A stretch of 64,000 nucleotides of DNA from Chryseobacterium senegalense (GTDB taxonomy: Bacteria > Bacteroidota > Bacteroidia > Flavobacteriales > Weeksellaceae), in NCBI GenBank assembly GCA_001403755.1, contig CYUH01000014.1, forward strand, positions 124,001 to 188,000, in the 5' to 3' direction. Below the pieces are notes generated by a model, which searched no databases, was not told the DNA's origin, and was given only the letters and a program-made list of their open reading frames with translations. Positions 9,464 to 17,737 of this stretch are shown here, piece by piece; the first letter of the stretch is position 1, and every line of letters starts with the position of its first letter. The position numbers and the translations under genes are program-made.

Positions 9464-9550
9464 GTATTTTTTGGCGGATTGTATTGAATGTTTTAAAGCA
9501 GCAAAAATCTTTATGAAATATTTTAATTTTAATACATTTCTCCCGGATAT

Positions 9551-9600
9551 TGCATAAAAAAGAACGACCTCTGCAAAAAGGATTACAGAGGTCGTTCAAA
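9551..9600 (-). terminator. Terminator of the ECF sigma operon
   Basis: Perfect 12-bp stem GAACGACCTCTG (9562-9573) / CAGAGGTCGTTC (9586-9597). Read leftward it is followed by TTTTTT, 20 nt after the last gene of the operon. Confidence 0.9.
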
Positions 9601-9618
9601 CATTAAAAAAATAAACTA

Positions 9619-10146
9619 TTATGGTCGCCTGCGCTGCGGATTGGTATTCCCGGATCCGTCTTGTTTTTTGTCTAATATTTTGTTTCGCATTTTTCCTTCG
9701 GTTTGGTACATCTGAAGTACTTGCTGTGGTTTGATGACTTTCATGAATTTTTGTGAATACACTCTTCTGTTGTCCAAAAGTTGTTGTCCTATGTCGAAAC
9801 TTTCGTTGAGTCTTTGTTTTGCCTCTTCATCGGTCATATTATCATAATCTTCATCAGTCTTGAATTTCTTTTTGATTTCATTTTGTTTATCCTGATATTC
9901 TGCAAAAAGCTTCTTAAACTCAGCTTGTTCATCTTCCGCAACCTCCAGCTCTTCTACCATCATGTTCTCCCGAAATTGTTTCAACAGCTTCATTCGATCG
10001 TCTGGACTCATATTTTGAATCAATTCTTTTCGTTGCTCTGGTTTCATTTTCTTCCAATCGTACTTCTGTTCTTGGGCAAAACTTTTAGTGGATGCAACGA
10101 GCAGAATCATTAATATCAATAAAGTCTTTTTCATGTCTTTTTCCAT
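9619..10146 (-). CDS. Spy/CpxP-like periplasmic protein of sigma operon
   Basis: Protein of 175 residues. The first possible ATG abuts the stop of the preceding gene; an ATG four codons later (10134) gives a cleaner signal peptide, MKKTLLILMILLVASTKSFAQ, and may be the true start. The mature protein is highly charged and almost entirely helical (MKPEQRKELIQNMSPDDRMKLL, EYQDKQNEIKKKF), as in Spy/CpxP-type periplasmic chaperones, and ends in a short Asn/Pro/Arg-rich tail. It is the third gene of a sigma factor, membrane regulator, Spy-like set frequent in Flavobacteriia. It is probably an envelope-stress output or feedback component; that role is inferred from context. Confidence 0.7.
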   Translation of the reverse strand: MEKDMKKTLLILMILLVASTKSFAQEQKYDWKKMKPEQRKELIQNMSPDDRMKLLKQFRENMMVEELEVAEDEQAEFKKLFAEYQDKQNEIKKKFKTDEDYDNMTDEEAKQRLNESFDIGQQLLDNRRVYSQKFMKVIKPQQVLQMYQTEGKMRNKILDKKQDGSGNTNPQRRRP

Positions 10147-10701
10147 TTAATTATACAGATCCAAATAAATATCTTGTTCCGAATTATTCCCTAAATCTGC
10201 CAATTCAGTGGAAGTAAAACTCGATAATAGTTGATCAACTTGAACTTCTGGAGTTTGCACTGCAGTTTGTATGTTCTTGCTTGCAACCCTTTTTGTTTCT
10301 GCACTTTCAGCAACATTTATTATTGTTTTGCTTTCTTTTGGATCATTTAATTCGATGGAAGTTAAATCATCATGTAAAGTTTGATAAGCAATTTTCGCCT
10401 CATTATCAGGTTTAACTCTTGATTCTGAATTATTTACAACACTTGTATTCTGGTTAGAAATTTCTGTTGCGGTAAAGTTTTGTGGTTCTGTTTTTTCATT
10501 TTGATTAATCACAAAAGTAGCTCCAAAAACCATCGCAATTGCCGCGGCAGCAACGTACATCCAGTTCAGCTTCACGGTTTTGGTTTCCTTTTTTGGTGCG
10601 GTTTCTTTCAATACTTTTGCCTGAATTTCCGCAAAGAAACTTTCGTCGGGAACTTTGTAAATATTTTTACGTTCTAAATGTTCTATATCTAAATTTTTCA
10701 T
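10147..10701 (-). CDS. Single-pass membrane protein, putative anti-sigma factor
   Basis: Protein of 184 residues immediately downstream of the ECF sigma gene (35-nt gap) and abutting the Spy-like gene. Residues 1-45 are cytoplasmic and contain NIYKVPDESFFAEIQAKVL, a pattern common in flavobacterial anti-sigma-like proteins. One transmembrane helix spans about residues 47-66 (WMYVAAAAIAMVFGATFVI). The remainder is a low-complexity, Asn/Ser/Glu-rich periplasmic part ending in LADLGNNSEQDIYLDLYN. It lacks the zinc-type HxxxCxxC anti-sigma motif, so the anti-sigma role rests on gene order and topology. Confidence 0.65.
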   Translation of the reverse strand: MKNLDIEHLERKNIYKVPDESFFAEIQAKVLKETAPKKETKTVKLNWMYVAAAAIAMVFGATFVINQNEKTEPQNFTATEISNQNTSVVNNSESRVKPDNEAKIAYQTLHDDLTSIELNDPKESKTIINVAESAETKRVASKNIQTAVQTPEVQVDQLLSSFTSTELADLGNNSEQDIYLDLYN

Positions 10702-10736
10702 CTTAAAATTTGGCTTTTCAAATTCAATCCAATTAA

Positions 10737-11288
10737 TTATTCGGTGTAATTCGCTTTGATGTGCTCTTCAACTTTTTGTTTTGCGTAATGGTAATTTGTT
10801 TTCAATGTTCCCACCGACATGTCGAGAATTTTAGAAATTTCTTCGTAGGGTAAATCATCATAATATCTCATGGTAAACACCAATTTCTGCTTCTCCGGCA
10901 AGGATTGAATTGCTTTTTGCAACAGAATCTGAATTTCTTCGGCCTCCGCAGAAACATTATCTGCAACCAGATTTTGCAAGTGATATTCGGTTTCTTCATC
11001 AGATTTTTGCATTCTTTTCGATTTTTTCAGCTGTTGCAAAGATTCGTTGGTTGCGATCCGATAAAGCCATGTGTATAATTGACTGTCTTGCTTAAACTGA
11101 TGAAAATTCTGGTATGCCTTAATAAAAGTATCCTGCAAAGTATCCTGCGCCAAATCATGGTCTACCACAATTCTTCTGATATGCCAATACAACCTGCTCT
11201 GATATGCATCCATCATCTGGCGAACTCCCTGTTCACGGGTTTTTTCGCTAGACATCAACTCGATAATTTCGCTTTCCTGGATCTTCAT
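10737..11288 (-). CDS. ECF-type sigma-70 factor
   Basis: Protein of 183 residues with the two regions of an ECF sigma factor. Region 2 holds HDLAQDTLQDTFIKAYQNF (44-62) and LYTWLYRIATN. Region 4 (125-175) holds LPEKQKLVFTMRYYDDLPYEEISKILDMSVGT split over a standard helix-turn-helix. It directs RNA polymerase to a small regulon, most likely its own operon and envelope genes. It heads a three-gene leftward operon with a membrane protein and a Spy-like protein, the usual arrangement for envelope-stress control. Whether it reads the TGTAAC-type motifs found elsewhere in this window is an open question. Confidence 0.93.
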   Translation of the reverse strand: MKIQESEIIELMSSEKTREQGVRQMMDAYQSRLYWHIRRIVVDHDLAQDTLQDTFIKAYQNFHQFKQDSQLYTWLYRIATNESLQQLKKSKRMQKSDEETEYHLQNLVADNVSAEAEEIQILLQKAIQSLPEKQKLVFTMRYYDDLPYEEISKILDMSVGTLKTNYHYAKQKVEEHIKANYTE

Positions 11289-11368
11289 TGAGATGCTTTC
11301 GGGATTTTGATGGTAAATTTACTTAAAAGTTAAATTGGTATTTCAATTTTTAGTCCAAACCAAATAAT

Positions 11369-11376
11369 TATCTTTG
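11369..11376 (+). promoter_or_regulatory. -7 element TATCTTTG
   Basis: Exact TANNTTTG match 17 nt before the start at 11394, heading the rightward run of dehydrogenase-like, kdsC-like and maf genes. Confidence 0.5.
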
Positions 11377-11393
11377 TTACTAATTAAATTTTA

Positions 11394-12146
11394 ATGAAGA
11401 TTGTAATCATCGGGTCCGGCAACGTCGCTTATCATTTGGCGAAAGCGTTTTCTCAAAAAAACATTCCCGTTTCCCAAATTTTTGGCCGCAACGAATTGGC
11501 ACTGAAAGAAATTTCAGAAGAATTTAAAATTCCTTTTTCAACATCAGAAATTGCCCAAGCGGATTTGTATCTGATCTCGGTAAATGATGATTCAGTAGAA
11601 ACTATTTCTGCTAAAATTCTTAATGAAAACGCTTTGGTAGCACACACTTCCGGATCTTTGCCCAAAGAAATTCTCTTGGGTCATTATAGAAAAGCCAGTT
11701 TTTATCCGCTACAAACTTTCTCGAAAGCAAAGGAACTTGAGTATGAAGAAATTCCGTTTTTTGTAGAAGCTGAAAATTCGGAAGATCTACAAGTACTGAA
11801 AAATCTCGCTTCTCAAATTTCAAAAAAGGTAACAATTTCCGATTATGAAAAAAGAAAATACATTCACCTCACCGCGGTTTTTGCCTGCAATTTTGTGAAT
11901 CATCTTTTTGCAAGAGCCAAAGAAATTTCGGATTCCCAACAGATTCCTTTTAATTATTTTTTGCCATTAATCGACGAAACTGTTCAAAAAATTCATGAAA
12001 TTGAACCAAAATCTGCGCAAACTGGTCCCGCCGTGAGAAATGACCAAAGGGTTTTGCAACTTCATGAAGCTTTAATTAAAGATGAAGAGCATCTTAAAAT
12101 CTACAAAACTATCAATGAATCGATAAAGAAAATGTATGGGTTATAA
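11394..12146 (+). CDS. Rossmann-fold / DUF2520 dehydrogenase-like protein
   Basis: Protein of 250 residues. The N-terminal dinucleotide-binding motif is IIGSGNVAYHLAKAF, followed by a Rossmann domain to about residue 110 with a TSGSLP loop. The C-terminal half is a helical DUF2520-type domain (YEKRKYIHLTAVFACNFVNHLFARA, TGPAVRNDQRVLQLH). It resembles the NADP-dependent reductase and 6-phosphogluconate dehydrogenase superfamily, but the substrate is unknown. The stop overlaps the start of the KdsC-like gene by 11 nt, which implies translational coupling. Cytoplasmic. Confidence 0.8.
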   Translation: MKIVIIGSGNVAYHLAKAFSQKNIPVSQIFGRNELALKEISEEFKIPFSTSEIAQADLYLISVNDDSVETISAKILNENALVAHTSGSLPKEILLGHYRKASFYPLQTFSKAKELEYEEIPFFVEAENSEDLQVLKNLASQISKKVTISDYEKRKYIHLTAVFACNFVNHLFARAKEISDSQQIPFNYFLPLIDETVQKIHEIEPKSAQTGPAVRNDQRVLQLHEALIKDEEHLKIYKTINESIKKMYGL

Positions 12147-12654
12147 ATCAAAATTACAAAATATTAAGGCATTTGTATTCGATGTAGACGGAGTTTTTAC
12201 CGACGGCAGCGTCTATTTGATGTCCGATAACAGCATGTGCCGCGTGATGAACGTATTGGACGGATACGCAGTGGTAAAAGCAGTGAAAAACGATTACAAA
12301 ATCTGCGTCATCACCGGTGGCGATGATCCTGCAGTGAGAAACCGAATCAATTATCTTGGAATTACGGAATACCACGCCAAAATCTCGGATAAAATTTTGA
12401 GATATGAAGAATTCAAACAAAAATATGGTCTTCGCGATGATGAAATCTTAACGATGGGCGACGATTTGCCAGACATCAAAATGATGAAAACTTCGGGGAT
12501 TGCAACCTGCCCCAAAAATTCGGTTCCGGAAGTAAAAGCAATTTCAGCATACATTTCCCCAATCGAAGGCGGAAAAGGTGCTGTTCGCGATGTGATTGAA
12601 CAAGTGATGAAAGTTCAGGGAAAATGGATGGAAGATGATACCAAAAGCACTTAA
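12136..12654 (+). CDS. KdsC-like HAD phosphatase
   Basis: Protein of 172 residues, the size of KdsC tetrameric HAD enzymes without a cap domain. Motif I is VFDVDGVFTDG with the nucleophile Asp16 and the acid/base Asp18. The second loop is CVITGGDD and motif IV is GDDLPDIKMM. KdsC hydrolyses 3-deoxy-D-manno-octulosonate 8-phosphate in making Kdo for lipopolysaccharide. No kdsA or kdsB is nearby, so the substrate is inferred from family only. It overlaps the preceding gene by 11 nt and is followed 6 nt later by maf. Confidence 0.82.
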   Translation: MGYKSKLQNIKAFVFDVDGVFTDGSVYLMSDNSMCRVMNVLDGYAVVKAVKNDYKICVITGGDDPAVRNRINYLGITEYHAKISDKILRYEEFKQKYGLRDDEILTMGDDLPDIKMMKTSGIATCPKNSVPEVKAISAYISPIEGGKGAVRDVIEQVMKVQGKWMEDDTKST

Positions 12655-12660
12655 AATTTA

Positions 12661-13221
12661 ATGATGAAAATATTATTAGCCTCCAACTCTCCGCGAAGAA
12701 AAGAGCTTTTAACGAGCTTAAATATTGAATTTGAAACCGTAAAAGTTGATTGTGATGAAATTTATCCGAAAGATTTAGCGATCGAAAAAGTAGCGGAATA
12801 TTTATCTGAACTGAAATCCTATGCCTATAAAAAGCTTTCAGAGAACGAAATTCTAATCACCGCAGATACCATTGTTGCGATTGGAAACGAAATTCTGGGA
12901 AAACCAAAAGATGAAAACGAGGCCAAAGAAATGCTCCGAAAACTTTCCGGAAATACCCATCAGGTTCTTACCGGAATCACGCTTCGAAGCACGAAAAAAA
13001 CTGTTTCCGTGACCGATATTGCGCAAGTAGAAACCGATATTTTGACGGAAGAAGAAATCAGCGACTACATCAACCGTTGCAAGCCTTTCGATAAAGCAGG
13101 AAGCTACGGCGTGCAGGAATGGTTCGGCATGGCGAAAATCAAAAAAATCAACGGAAGTTTTTACACCATTATGGGACTTCCAACCCATTTGCTTTATGCG
13201 CTATTAAAAGAATTTCAATAA
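12661..13221 (+). CDS. maf: Maf-like nucleotide pyrophosphatase
   Basis: Protein of 186 residues (two adjacent ATGs, 12661 and 12664; the second is equally plausible). The Maf signature is present: LLASNSPRRKELL at the N terminus, ITADTIVAIGNEILGKP in the middle, and DKAGSYGVQEWFG near the end. Family members hydrolyse dTTP, UTP or modified nucleoside triphosphates and are linked to septum control and housecleaning. It sits 6 nt after the kdsC-like gene and 90 nt before sprE. Confidence 0.92.
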   Translation: MMKILLASNSPRRKELLTSLNIEFETVKVDCDEIYPKDLAIEKVAEYLSELKSYAYKKLSENEILITADTIVAIGNEILGKPKDENEAKEMLRKLSGNTHQVLTGITLRSTKKTVSVTDIAQVETDILTEEEISDYINRCKPFDKAGSYGVQEWFGMAKIKKINGSFYTIMGLPTHLLYALLKEFQ

Positions 13222-13311
13222 ATAAGTGGTAAAAGTAAAAAATCATTATTTTTACAAAAATTAGCCGGCAATCTTATACTAAAATGCCGATTTACAAGTT
13301 ATTATCAAATA

Positions 13312-15795
13312 ATGAAAAAAACGATCTACTTCCTTTTAGCAATCACCGTTCTCAACTCTTGTTCTACCAGGAAAAAGAAAAACGATTCTTCCTTTATGAA
13401 AGGATTTTTCTCCTATTACAACACTCTTTTCAACAGCAAAGAAGCACTGCAAACCGAACTAAAAAACCGCGATAAGGCTCATCAGGACAATTTCTATGCT
13501 CCTTATATTCAGCTTTTAACTTATGATGAGCAACCTTTAGGAACCGATTTACAATCGAGCGGAATGTTTGGTGACGATCCTAATTTAAATGGACCAGGTG
13601 TTCCTGGAAGAAATTCGGGAAATACATCGACGAAATCGGGCGCGTCAATTCTTGAAATTTCTGAAGCTAAAGCACTGAAAACCATTGCCAAATATTCTGT
13701 AATGAAAGGGGGAGAGGAAAAAAATAAAAAGATTTTCGATGCCCATATTTTGCTCGCTCAAGCAAGAATTTACAACAACAAACCACTTGAAGCATTGGAT
13801 GGTCTAAATTATATTTTTTCGAACATGAGAAAAGATAAAAGACTTCCATTGGCAAAAATCTATCAGGGATTAGCTTACTCGAAAATGGGAGATTTTTCGA
13901 GAGCACAAGATGTTTTTGCTGAATTAAAAAAAGAAGATCTCAAGAAAGATTATAATAAATTACTCAGCATTTATTATTCAGAAATGCTCTTACAAGCCGG
14001 AAAAAAAGAAGATGCGATTACCGAGCTCGAAGATGCGTATGCACTTAACAAAAACAGAAAATTAAGAAGCAGAATTGCATTTTTAAGAGGTCAAATCCTA
14101 GCAAATCTTGGCAAAAACGAAGAAGCGAGAGAAAGCTTCGTTTCCGCTTACAAAAACGCCAACAATTTTGAATTTGAAGTGAAATCGCAAATTGAAATCG
14201 CAAAAACTTTTAATGAAAAAGACGATTACCAAGGCGCTAAAGATTACATAGAAAAGATTAGCAAGAAAGGAACATACGCTTCCCGAAAAAATGAGTTTTA
14301 CTACGCACTGGGATTAATGGCCAACAAAGCCGGAAAAAAAGAGGAAGCCAAGGCTTATTTCGCTCAATCTTTGAAAGAAAAATTATCGGATCCGCAAATC
14401 CGTGGCTTGGATTACTATGAAATTGGGAAGGGGTTTTTTGAAGAAAGCGATTACCTATCGGCTGGTGCTTACTACGATTCTGCTTTGGCGGTGATGACCT
14501 ATCAACCATCGAAAATACTTTTGGAAGAGAAATCATCGAATATCAAACAGGTTTCTGCGAATTATTATTTAATTAAAAAAAATGACAGTATTTTGGCATT
14601 AACCAAAATGCCGGAAGCGGAAAAAATAGCATACTTTAACAAGCATATTGAAGCCATAAAAGCAAAAGAAGCTAAGGAAGAACTCGAAAGAAAAAGAAAC
14701 GAAAGAAGCCAAGGTTTCGATACGGGCGATTATTCGTCAAATTCTATCTTCGCTAATAACGAAAGTGGTTTCCAGGATTTTGGAACTCAAAAAGGAGGTT
14801 TCTATTTTGCCAATTTGAGTACCGTAGCTAAAGGGGAAGCCAGCTTTAAACAAATCTGGGGAAACCGAAGTTTGAGCGACAATTGGCGTACTTCCGCACG
14901 AAGCAACTCCATCGAAGATCTTAAAAATGAAGCCATGGGAATTTCCTCGGCGCCAGATCCGCGAAGACTGGAGCCGAGCTTTTACATTGAAAAAATCCCT
15001 ACCAAAACCGAGGACATATTAGCACTAAAAAAAGCACGCGATACGGCAAGTTTAGGGCTTGGAAGAATGTATGAAAACTTCTTTTCCGATACGCCATTGG
15101 CTACCAAAACTCTCTACAATCTTGTAGATACTAATCCTGATGAGGAAACAAAATTGCAAGCTTTATACAGTATTTTTGCCTTTAATTACGAAGAAAATCC
15201 TGCAGCCAGCGAAAGAGCAAAACAAATGATTCTCACCGAATTTCCTTACACTTCGTATGCAGAATTTGTGAAAAATCCTAAAAATAATGCCTTCGCAAAA
15301 TCATCCGAAGAAGTGGAAAAAGCTTACGCTGAAGCTTTCGATTTATACAGTAAAGAAAAGTATACAGAAAGTAAAACATTGATTGAAAGCTCTTTAGAAA
15401 AATATCCGAAAGATGCACTCGTTCCGAAATTCGCTTTATTAAATGCCTTTAATTCAGGAAAAATAGCAGGGAAGGAGATCATGATTTTGCAACTCGAACA
15501 AATTGCGCTCAACTATTCCAGAACGCTTGAAGGCGAAAAAGCCAAAGAAATGCTGAAGTACCTGAAAAGTGATTTGGTGATGGAAATAACCGACGAAAAC
15601 GGCAATAGAAACTCAACGTCCGGACCTGGCAAACCACAAATTCAGGACGACGATGCGCCTCCTTCACCGATGCGTTCCGAAGAGGAAACCACAGAACTTG
15701 CGACACCACAGGGAAGATCCAACACCGATGCTACACCACTCCAAAGAAGGTCCGGAAAAAGTTTACAACTGGAAAAACCTGCACAAGCAAAATAA
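13312..15795 (+). CDS. sprE: SprE/PorW-like TPR lipoprotein (type IX secretion)
   Basis: Protein of 827 residues with a lipoprotein signal peptide (LLAITVLNSC, Cys17), so it is probably anchored in the outer membrane facing the periplasm. The N terminus KGFFSYYNTLFNSKEAL and the tandem tetratricopeptide repeats over about residues 110-420 match the SprE (Flavobacterium johnsoniae) / PorW (Porphyromonas gingivalis) proteins needed for type IX secretion and gliding. A second TPR-like block lies at about 570-760, and the last 60 residues are a disordered Pro/Gly/Thr-rich tail. SprE-type proteins are thought to link the PorK/PorN ring with the Sov translocon. No other core type IX secretion gene adjoins it; gldH is 40 kb away. 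A terminator follows. Confidence 0.82.
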   Translation: MKKTIYFLLAITVLNSCSTRKKKNDSSFMKGFFSYYNTLFNSKEALQTELKNRDKAHQDNFYAPYIQLLTYDEQPLGTDLQSSGMFGDDPNLNGPGVPGRNSGNTSTKSGASILEISEAKALKTIAKYSVMKGGEEKNKKIFDAHILLAQARIYNNKPLEALDGLNYIFSNMRKDKRLPLAKIYQGLAYSKMGDFSRAQDVFAELKKEDLKKDYNKLLSIYYSEMLLQAGKKEDAITELEDAYALNKNRKLRSRIAFLRGQILANLGKNEEARESFVSAYKNANNFEFEVKSQIEIAKTFNEKDDYQGAKDYIEKISKKGTYASRKNEFYYALGLMANKAGKKEEAKAYFAQSLKEKLSDPQIRGLDYYEIGKGFFEESDYLSAGAYYDSALAVMTYQPSKILLEEKSSNIKQVSANYYLIKKNDSILALTKMPEAEKIAYFNKHIEAIKAKEAKEELERKRNERSQGFDTGDYSSNSIFANNESGFQDFGTQKGGFYFANLSTVAKGEASFKQIWGNRSLSDNWRTSARSNSIEDLKNEAMGISSAPDPRRLEPSFYIEKIPTKTEDILALKKARDTASLGLGRMYENFFSDTPLATKTLYNLVDTNPDEETKLQALYSIFAFNYEENPAASERAKQMILTEFPYTSYAEFVKNPKNNAFAKSSEEVEKAYAEAFDLYSKEKYTESKTLIESSLEKYPKDALVPKFALLNAFNSGKIAGKEIMILQLEQIALNYSRTLEGEKAKEMLKYLKSDLVMEITDENGNRNSTSGPGKPQIQDDDAPPSPMRSEEETTELATPQGRSNTDATPLQRRSGKSLQLEKPAQAK

Positions 15796-15799
15796 AAAA

Positions 15800-15836
15800 T
15801 AAGGCTGTCTCGAAATTGGGACAGCCTATTTTTTGC
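15800..15836 (+). terminator. Terminator after sprE
   Basis: Stem AGGCTGTC / GACAGCCT extended by C-G pairs, followed by ATTTTTTG, starting 7 nt after the stop codon. Confidence 0.88.
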
Positions 15837-15857
15837 GTTGAATAATAATTTTTGTAA

Positions 15858-16532
15858 TTATTTGCTTTTCTTTTTTGTTCCATGAAATTCTTTCAAGTAA
15901 TAGGGCTCGAAATAAGCAACATCTTCAAAATCCTGATGATTGAATTTCTCTACGGATTTTTTAATTAAAAATTTTGCGGAAGGGTATATTTTCTCAACAA
16001 ATTCCGCATTTGGAAGTTGCAAAATAGCTTTCGCCTTTGTGGCTCCGTCGCCCACGAAAATGACCTTTTGATCTATAAATTCTAGGAAAGAAGTTTCATC
16101 TAAGATTTTCGCTTCGGTTTCCGAAAGCATTTCGCCGGTTTTTCCGTTGAAAACAGCGGTATAAACCTCCATTCTTCTTGCATCGAGTAATGGAATTACA
16201 AAATCGAATTCGCGGCTTAAAAACGGCTCTATCATCGTTTCCAGGGAATTAACGGCGATTAAAGGAATTTTTAGCCCATAACAAAATCCTTTTGCGGCAG
16301 AAGAGCCTATTCGCAAGCCGGTGTAGGAACCGGGACCCATTCCCAGAGAAACAGCATCTAAATCTTGGAGGGAAATCTCAGCACCTTCCAAAGCCCATTC
16401 TACAAAGGTGTGAAGACTTTCGGATTGTTTATAATTTTCTGAAACTTCTTCGCATAAGCAAAGTAATTCCTCGCCATCGGAGATGGCAACGGAACAATTT
16501 TTCGACGAGGTTTCGATAAGGAGGATTTTCAT
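15858..16532 (-). CDS. tsaB: tRNA threonylcarbamoyladenosine biosynthesis protein TsaB
   Basis: Protein of 224 residues of the ASKHA-fold TsaB family. It begins ILLIETSSKNCSVAISDGEEL and carries the signature LGMGPGSYTGLRIGSSAAKGFCYGLKIP. TsaB is the non-catalytic partner of TsaD in making N6-threonylcarbamoyladenosine at position 37 of ANN-decoding tRNAs. It ends in a basic tail (GTKKKSK). A TAAATTTG element ends only 5 nt before the start codon, so the transcript may be leaderless. Confidence 0.93.
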   Translation of the reverse strand: MKILLIETSSKNCSVAISDGEELLCLCEEVSENYKQSESLHTFVEWALEGAEISLQDLDAVSLGMGPGSYTGLRIGSSAAKGFCYGLKIPLIAVNSLETMIEPFLSREFDFVIPLLDARRMEVYTAVFNGKTGEMLSETEAKILDETSFLEFIDQKVIFVGDGATKAKAILQLPNAEFVEKIYPSAKFLIKKSVEKFNHQDFEDVAYFEPYYLKEFHGTKKKSK

Positions 16533-16536
16533 GATG

Positions 16537-16544
16537 CAAATTTA
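16537..16544 (-). promoter_or_regulatory. -7 element TAAATTTG very close to the tsaB start
   Basis: Exact TANNTTTG match with 4 bases between it and the ATG. If used, transcription would begin at about the start codon. Confidence 0.45.
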
Positions 16545-16583
16545 GGAATTCAAAGATAAGCGAATCTTGTTGAGAAATAATTT

Positions 16584-17336
16584 TTACAAATTTTTATAAA
16601 CTGTTCTCGGTTCACTTTGCGCACTTGGATAAATCGTTAAATCTGAAATGGCTACATGTTTAGGAGTATTCACACAATAGGAAATTGCATCGGCTACATC
16701 CTTAGCCTCTAATGCTTTATAACCCTGATAAACGGTATTTGCTCGGTCTTCATCTCCTTTGAAGCGAACTTTTGAAAAATCGGTTTCAACCAATCCGGGT
16801 TGTATATTGGTCACTTTAATTCCAAATTCGGTAAGTTCAAGGCGCATTCCTTCGGAAATTACATCCACTGCTCGTTTCGATGCGCAATAAACCACGCCGT
16901 TGGCATACGTTTGTATGGCCGCAACGCTAGAAATATTCACGATATGTCCCGAATTTTGAGCTTTCATTCCAGGAATTATGAGTTTAGAAACGTACAAAAG
17001 TCCCTTCACATTTCCATCCATCATCGCATCCCAATCTTCGATATTTCCGTCGGAAAGTGGTTCTAGTCCATGTGCATTTCCGGCATTATTAATGAGAATA
17101 TCAATATCTTTAAAGTTTTCAGGTAGGGAATGAATTGCTTTTTCTACTTCAATGAAAATTCTTTGATCAAAGTTTAGAGCAAAAACTTCCGTAAATTGGG
17201 AAAGTTCAGTTTTTAATTCTTCTAAAACTTCGATTCGTCTTCCGCAAATAACAAGTTTAAAACCTTGTTCAGCAAACAGTTTTGCAGTAGCTTTTCCAAT
17301 TCCGGAAGTGGCTCCGGTGATAAGTGCTGTTTTCAT
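16584..17336 (-). CDS. Short-chain dehydrogenase/reductase
   Basis: Protein of 250 residues, classical SDR. The cofactor motif TGATSGIGKATA is at 7-18, NNAG in ILINNAGNAHG, and the catalytic Tyr-xxx-Lys in VVYCASKRAVD, with the preceding serine in VNISSVAA. The arginine after the first strand (CGRR) favours NADP(H). It resembles YdfG-type 3-hydroxy-acid dehydrogenases (EGMRLELTEFGIKVTNIQPGLVETDF); the exact substrate is unknown. Located between tsaB and yraN on the same strand with short gaps, probably co-transcribed from upstream. Confidence 0.9.
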   Translation of the reverse strand: MKTALITGATSGIGKATAKLFAEQGFKLVICGRRIEVLEELKTELSQFTEVFALNFDQRIFIEVEKAIHSLPENFKDIDILINNAGNAHGLEPLSDGNIEDWDAMMDGNVKGLLYVSKLIIPGMKAQNSGHIVNISSVAAIQTYANGVVYCASKRAVDVISEGMRLELTEFGIKVTNIQPGLVETDFSKVRFKGDEDRANTVYQGYKALEAKDVADAISYCVNTPKHVAISDLTIYPSAQSEPRTVYKNL

Positions 17337-17361
17337 ATTTTAAAAAGAAAATGATTAATAA

Positions 17362-17733
17362 TTAATTGGCATCGAAACTTTGGAAAGCATCTTCAATATG
17401 AGTAATTTGCATAACTCCGTCTGAGTCGGGGACAATGGTGATGATATCGAAACGTACTTCTTTGTCGAGTTTCCTTTCTTTCATGAAAAAATCTGCGCAT
17501 AAGACAATCGACTTTATTTTTCCTTTGGTTACGGCTTCTTGTGGTTCGATCACTGTCGTATAACTTCGGGCTTTCACTTCGCTCACGACGATTATTTCAT
17601 TAAATTCAGCTACGATATCTATTTCTAGTTTTTGAAAATGAAAATTTCTGGCGAGAATTTTATAGCCTTTTTTAATTAAATATTCTGTAGCCAGGTCTTC
17701 TGCCAAATTCCCGAAATCGTTGTGATCTGCCAT
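17362..17733 (-). CDS. yraN: YraN/UPF0102 family nuclease-fold protein
   Basis: Protein of 123 residues, the normal family length. It shows the UPF0102 pattern GNLAEDLATEYLIKKGYKIL, then KLEIDIVAEFNEIIVVSEVKAR, whose E-x-D...E-x-K arrangement is that of restriction-endonuclease-like PD-(D/E)xK folds. Family members are presumed Holliday-junction-resolvase-like nucleases, without firm function in most bacteria. It lies 4 nt after the LD-carboxypeptidase gene, so the two are co-transcribed. Confidence 0.9.
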   Translation of the reverse strand: MADHNDFGNLAEDLATEYLIKKGYKILARNFHFQKLEIDIVAEFNEIIVVSEVKARSYTTVIEPQEAVTKGKIKSIVLCADFFMKERKLDKEVRFDIITIVPDSDGVMQITHIEDAFQSFDAN

Positions 17734-17737
17734 TTTT

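Noticed and set aside
13284..13475. A 63-codon frame overlapping the sprE start
   Set aside because: Out-of-frame shadow of the sprE signal peptide region; the lipoprotein signal of sprE is clear.
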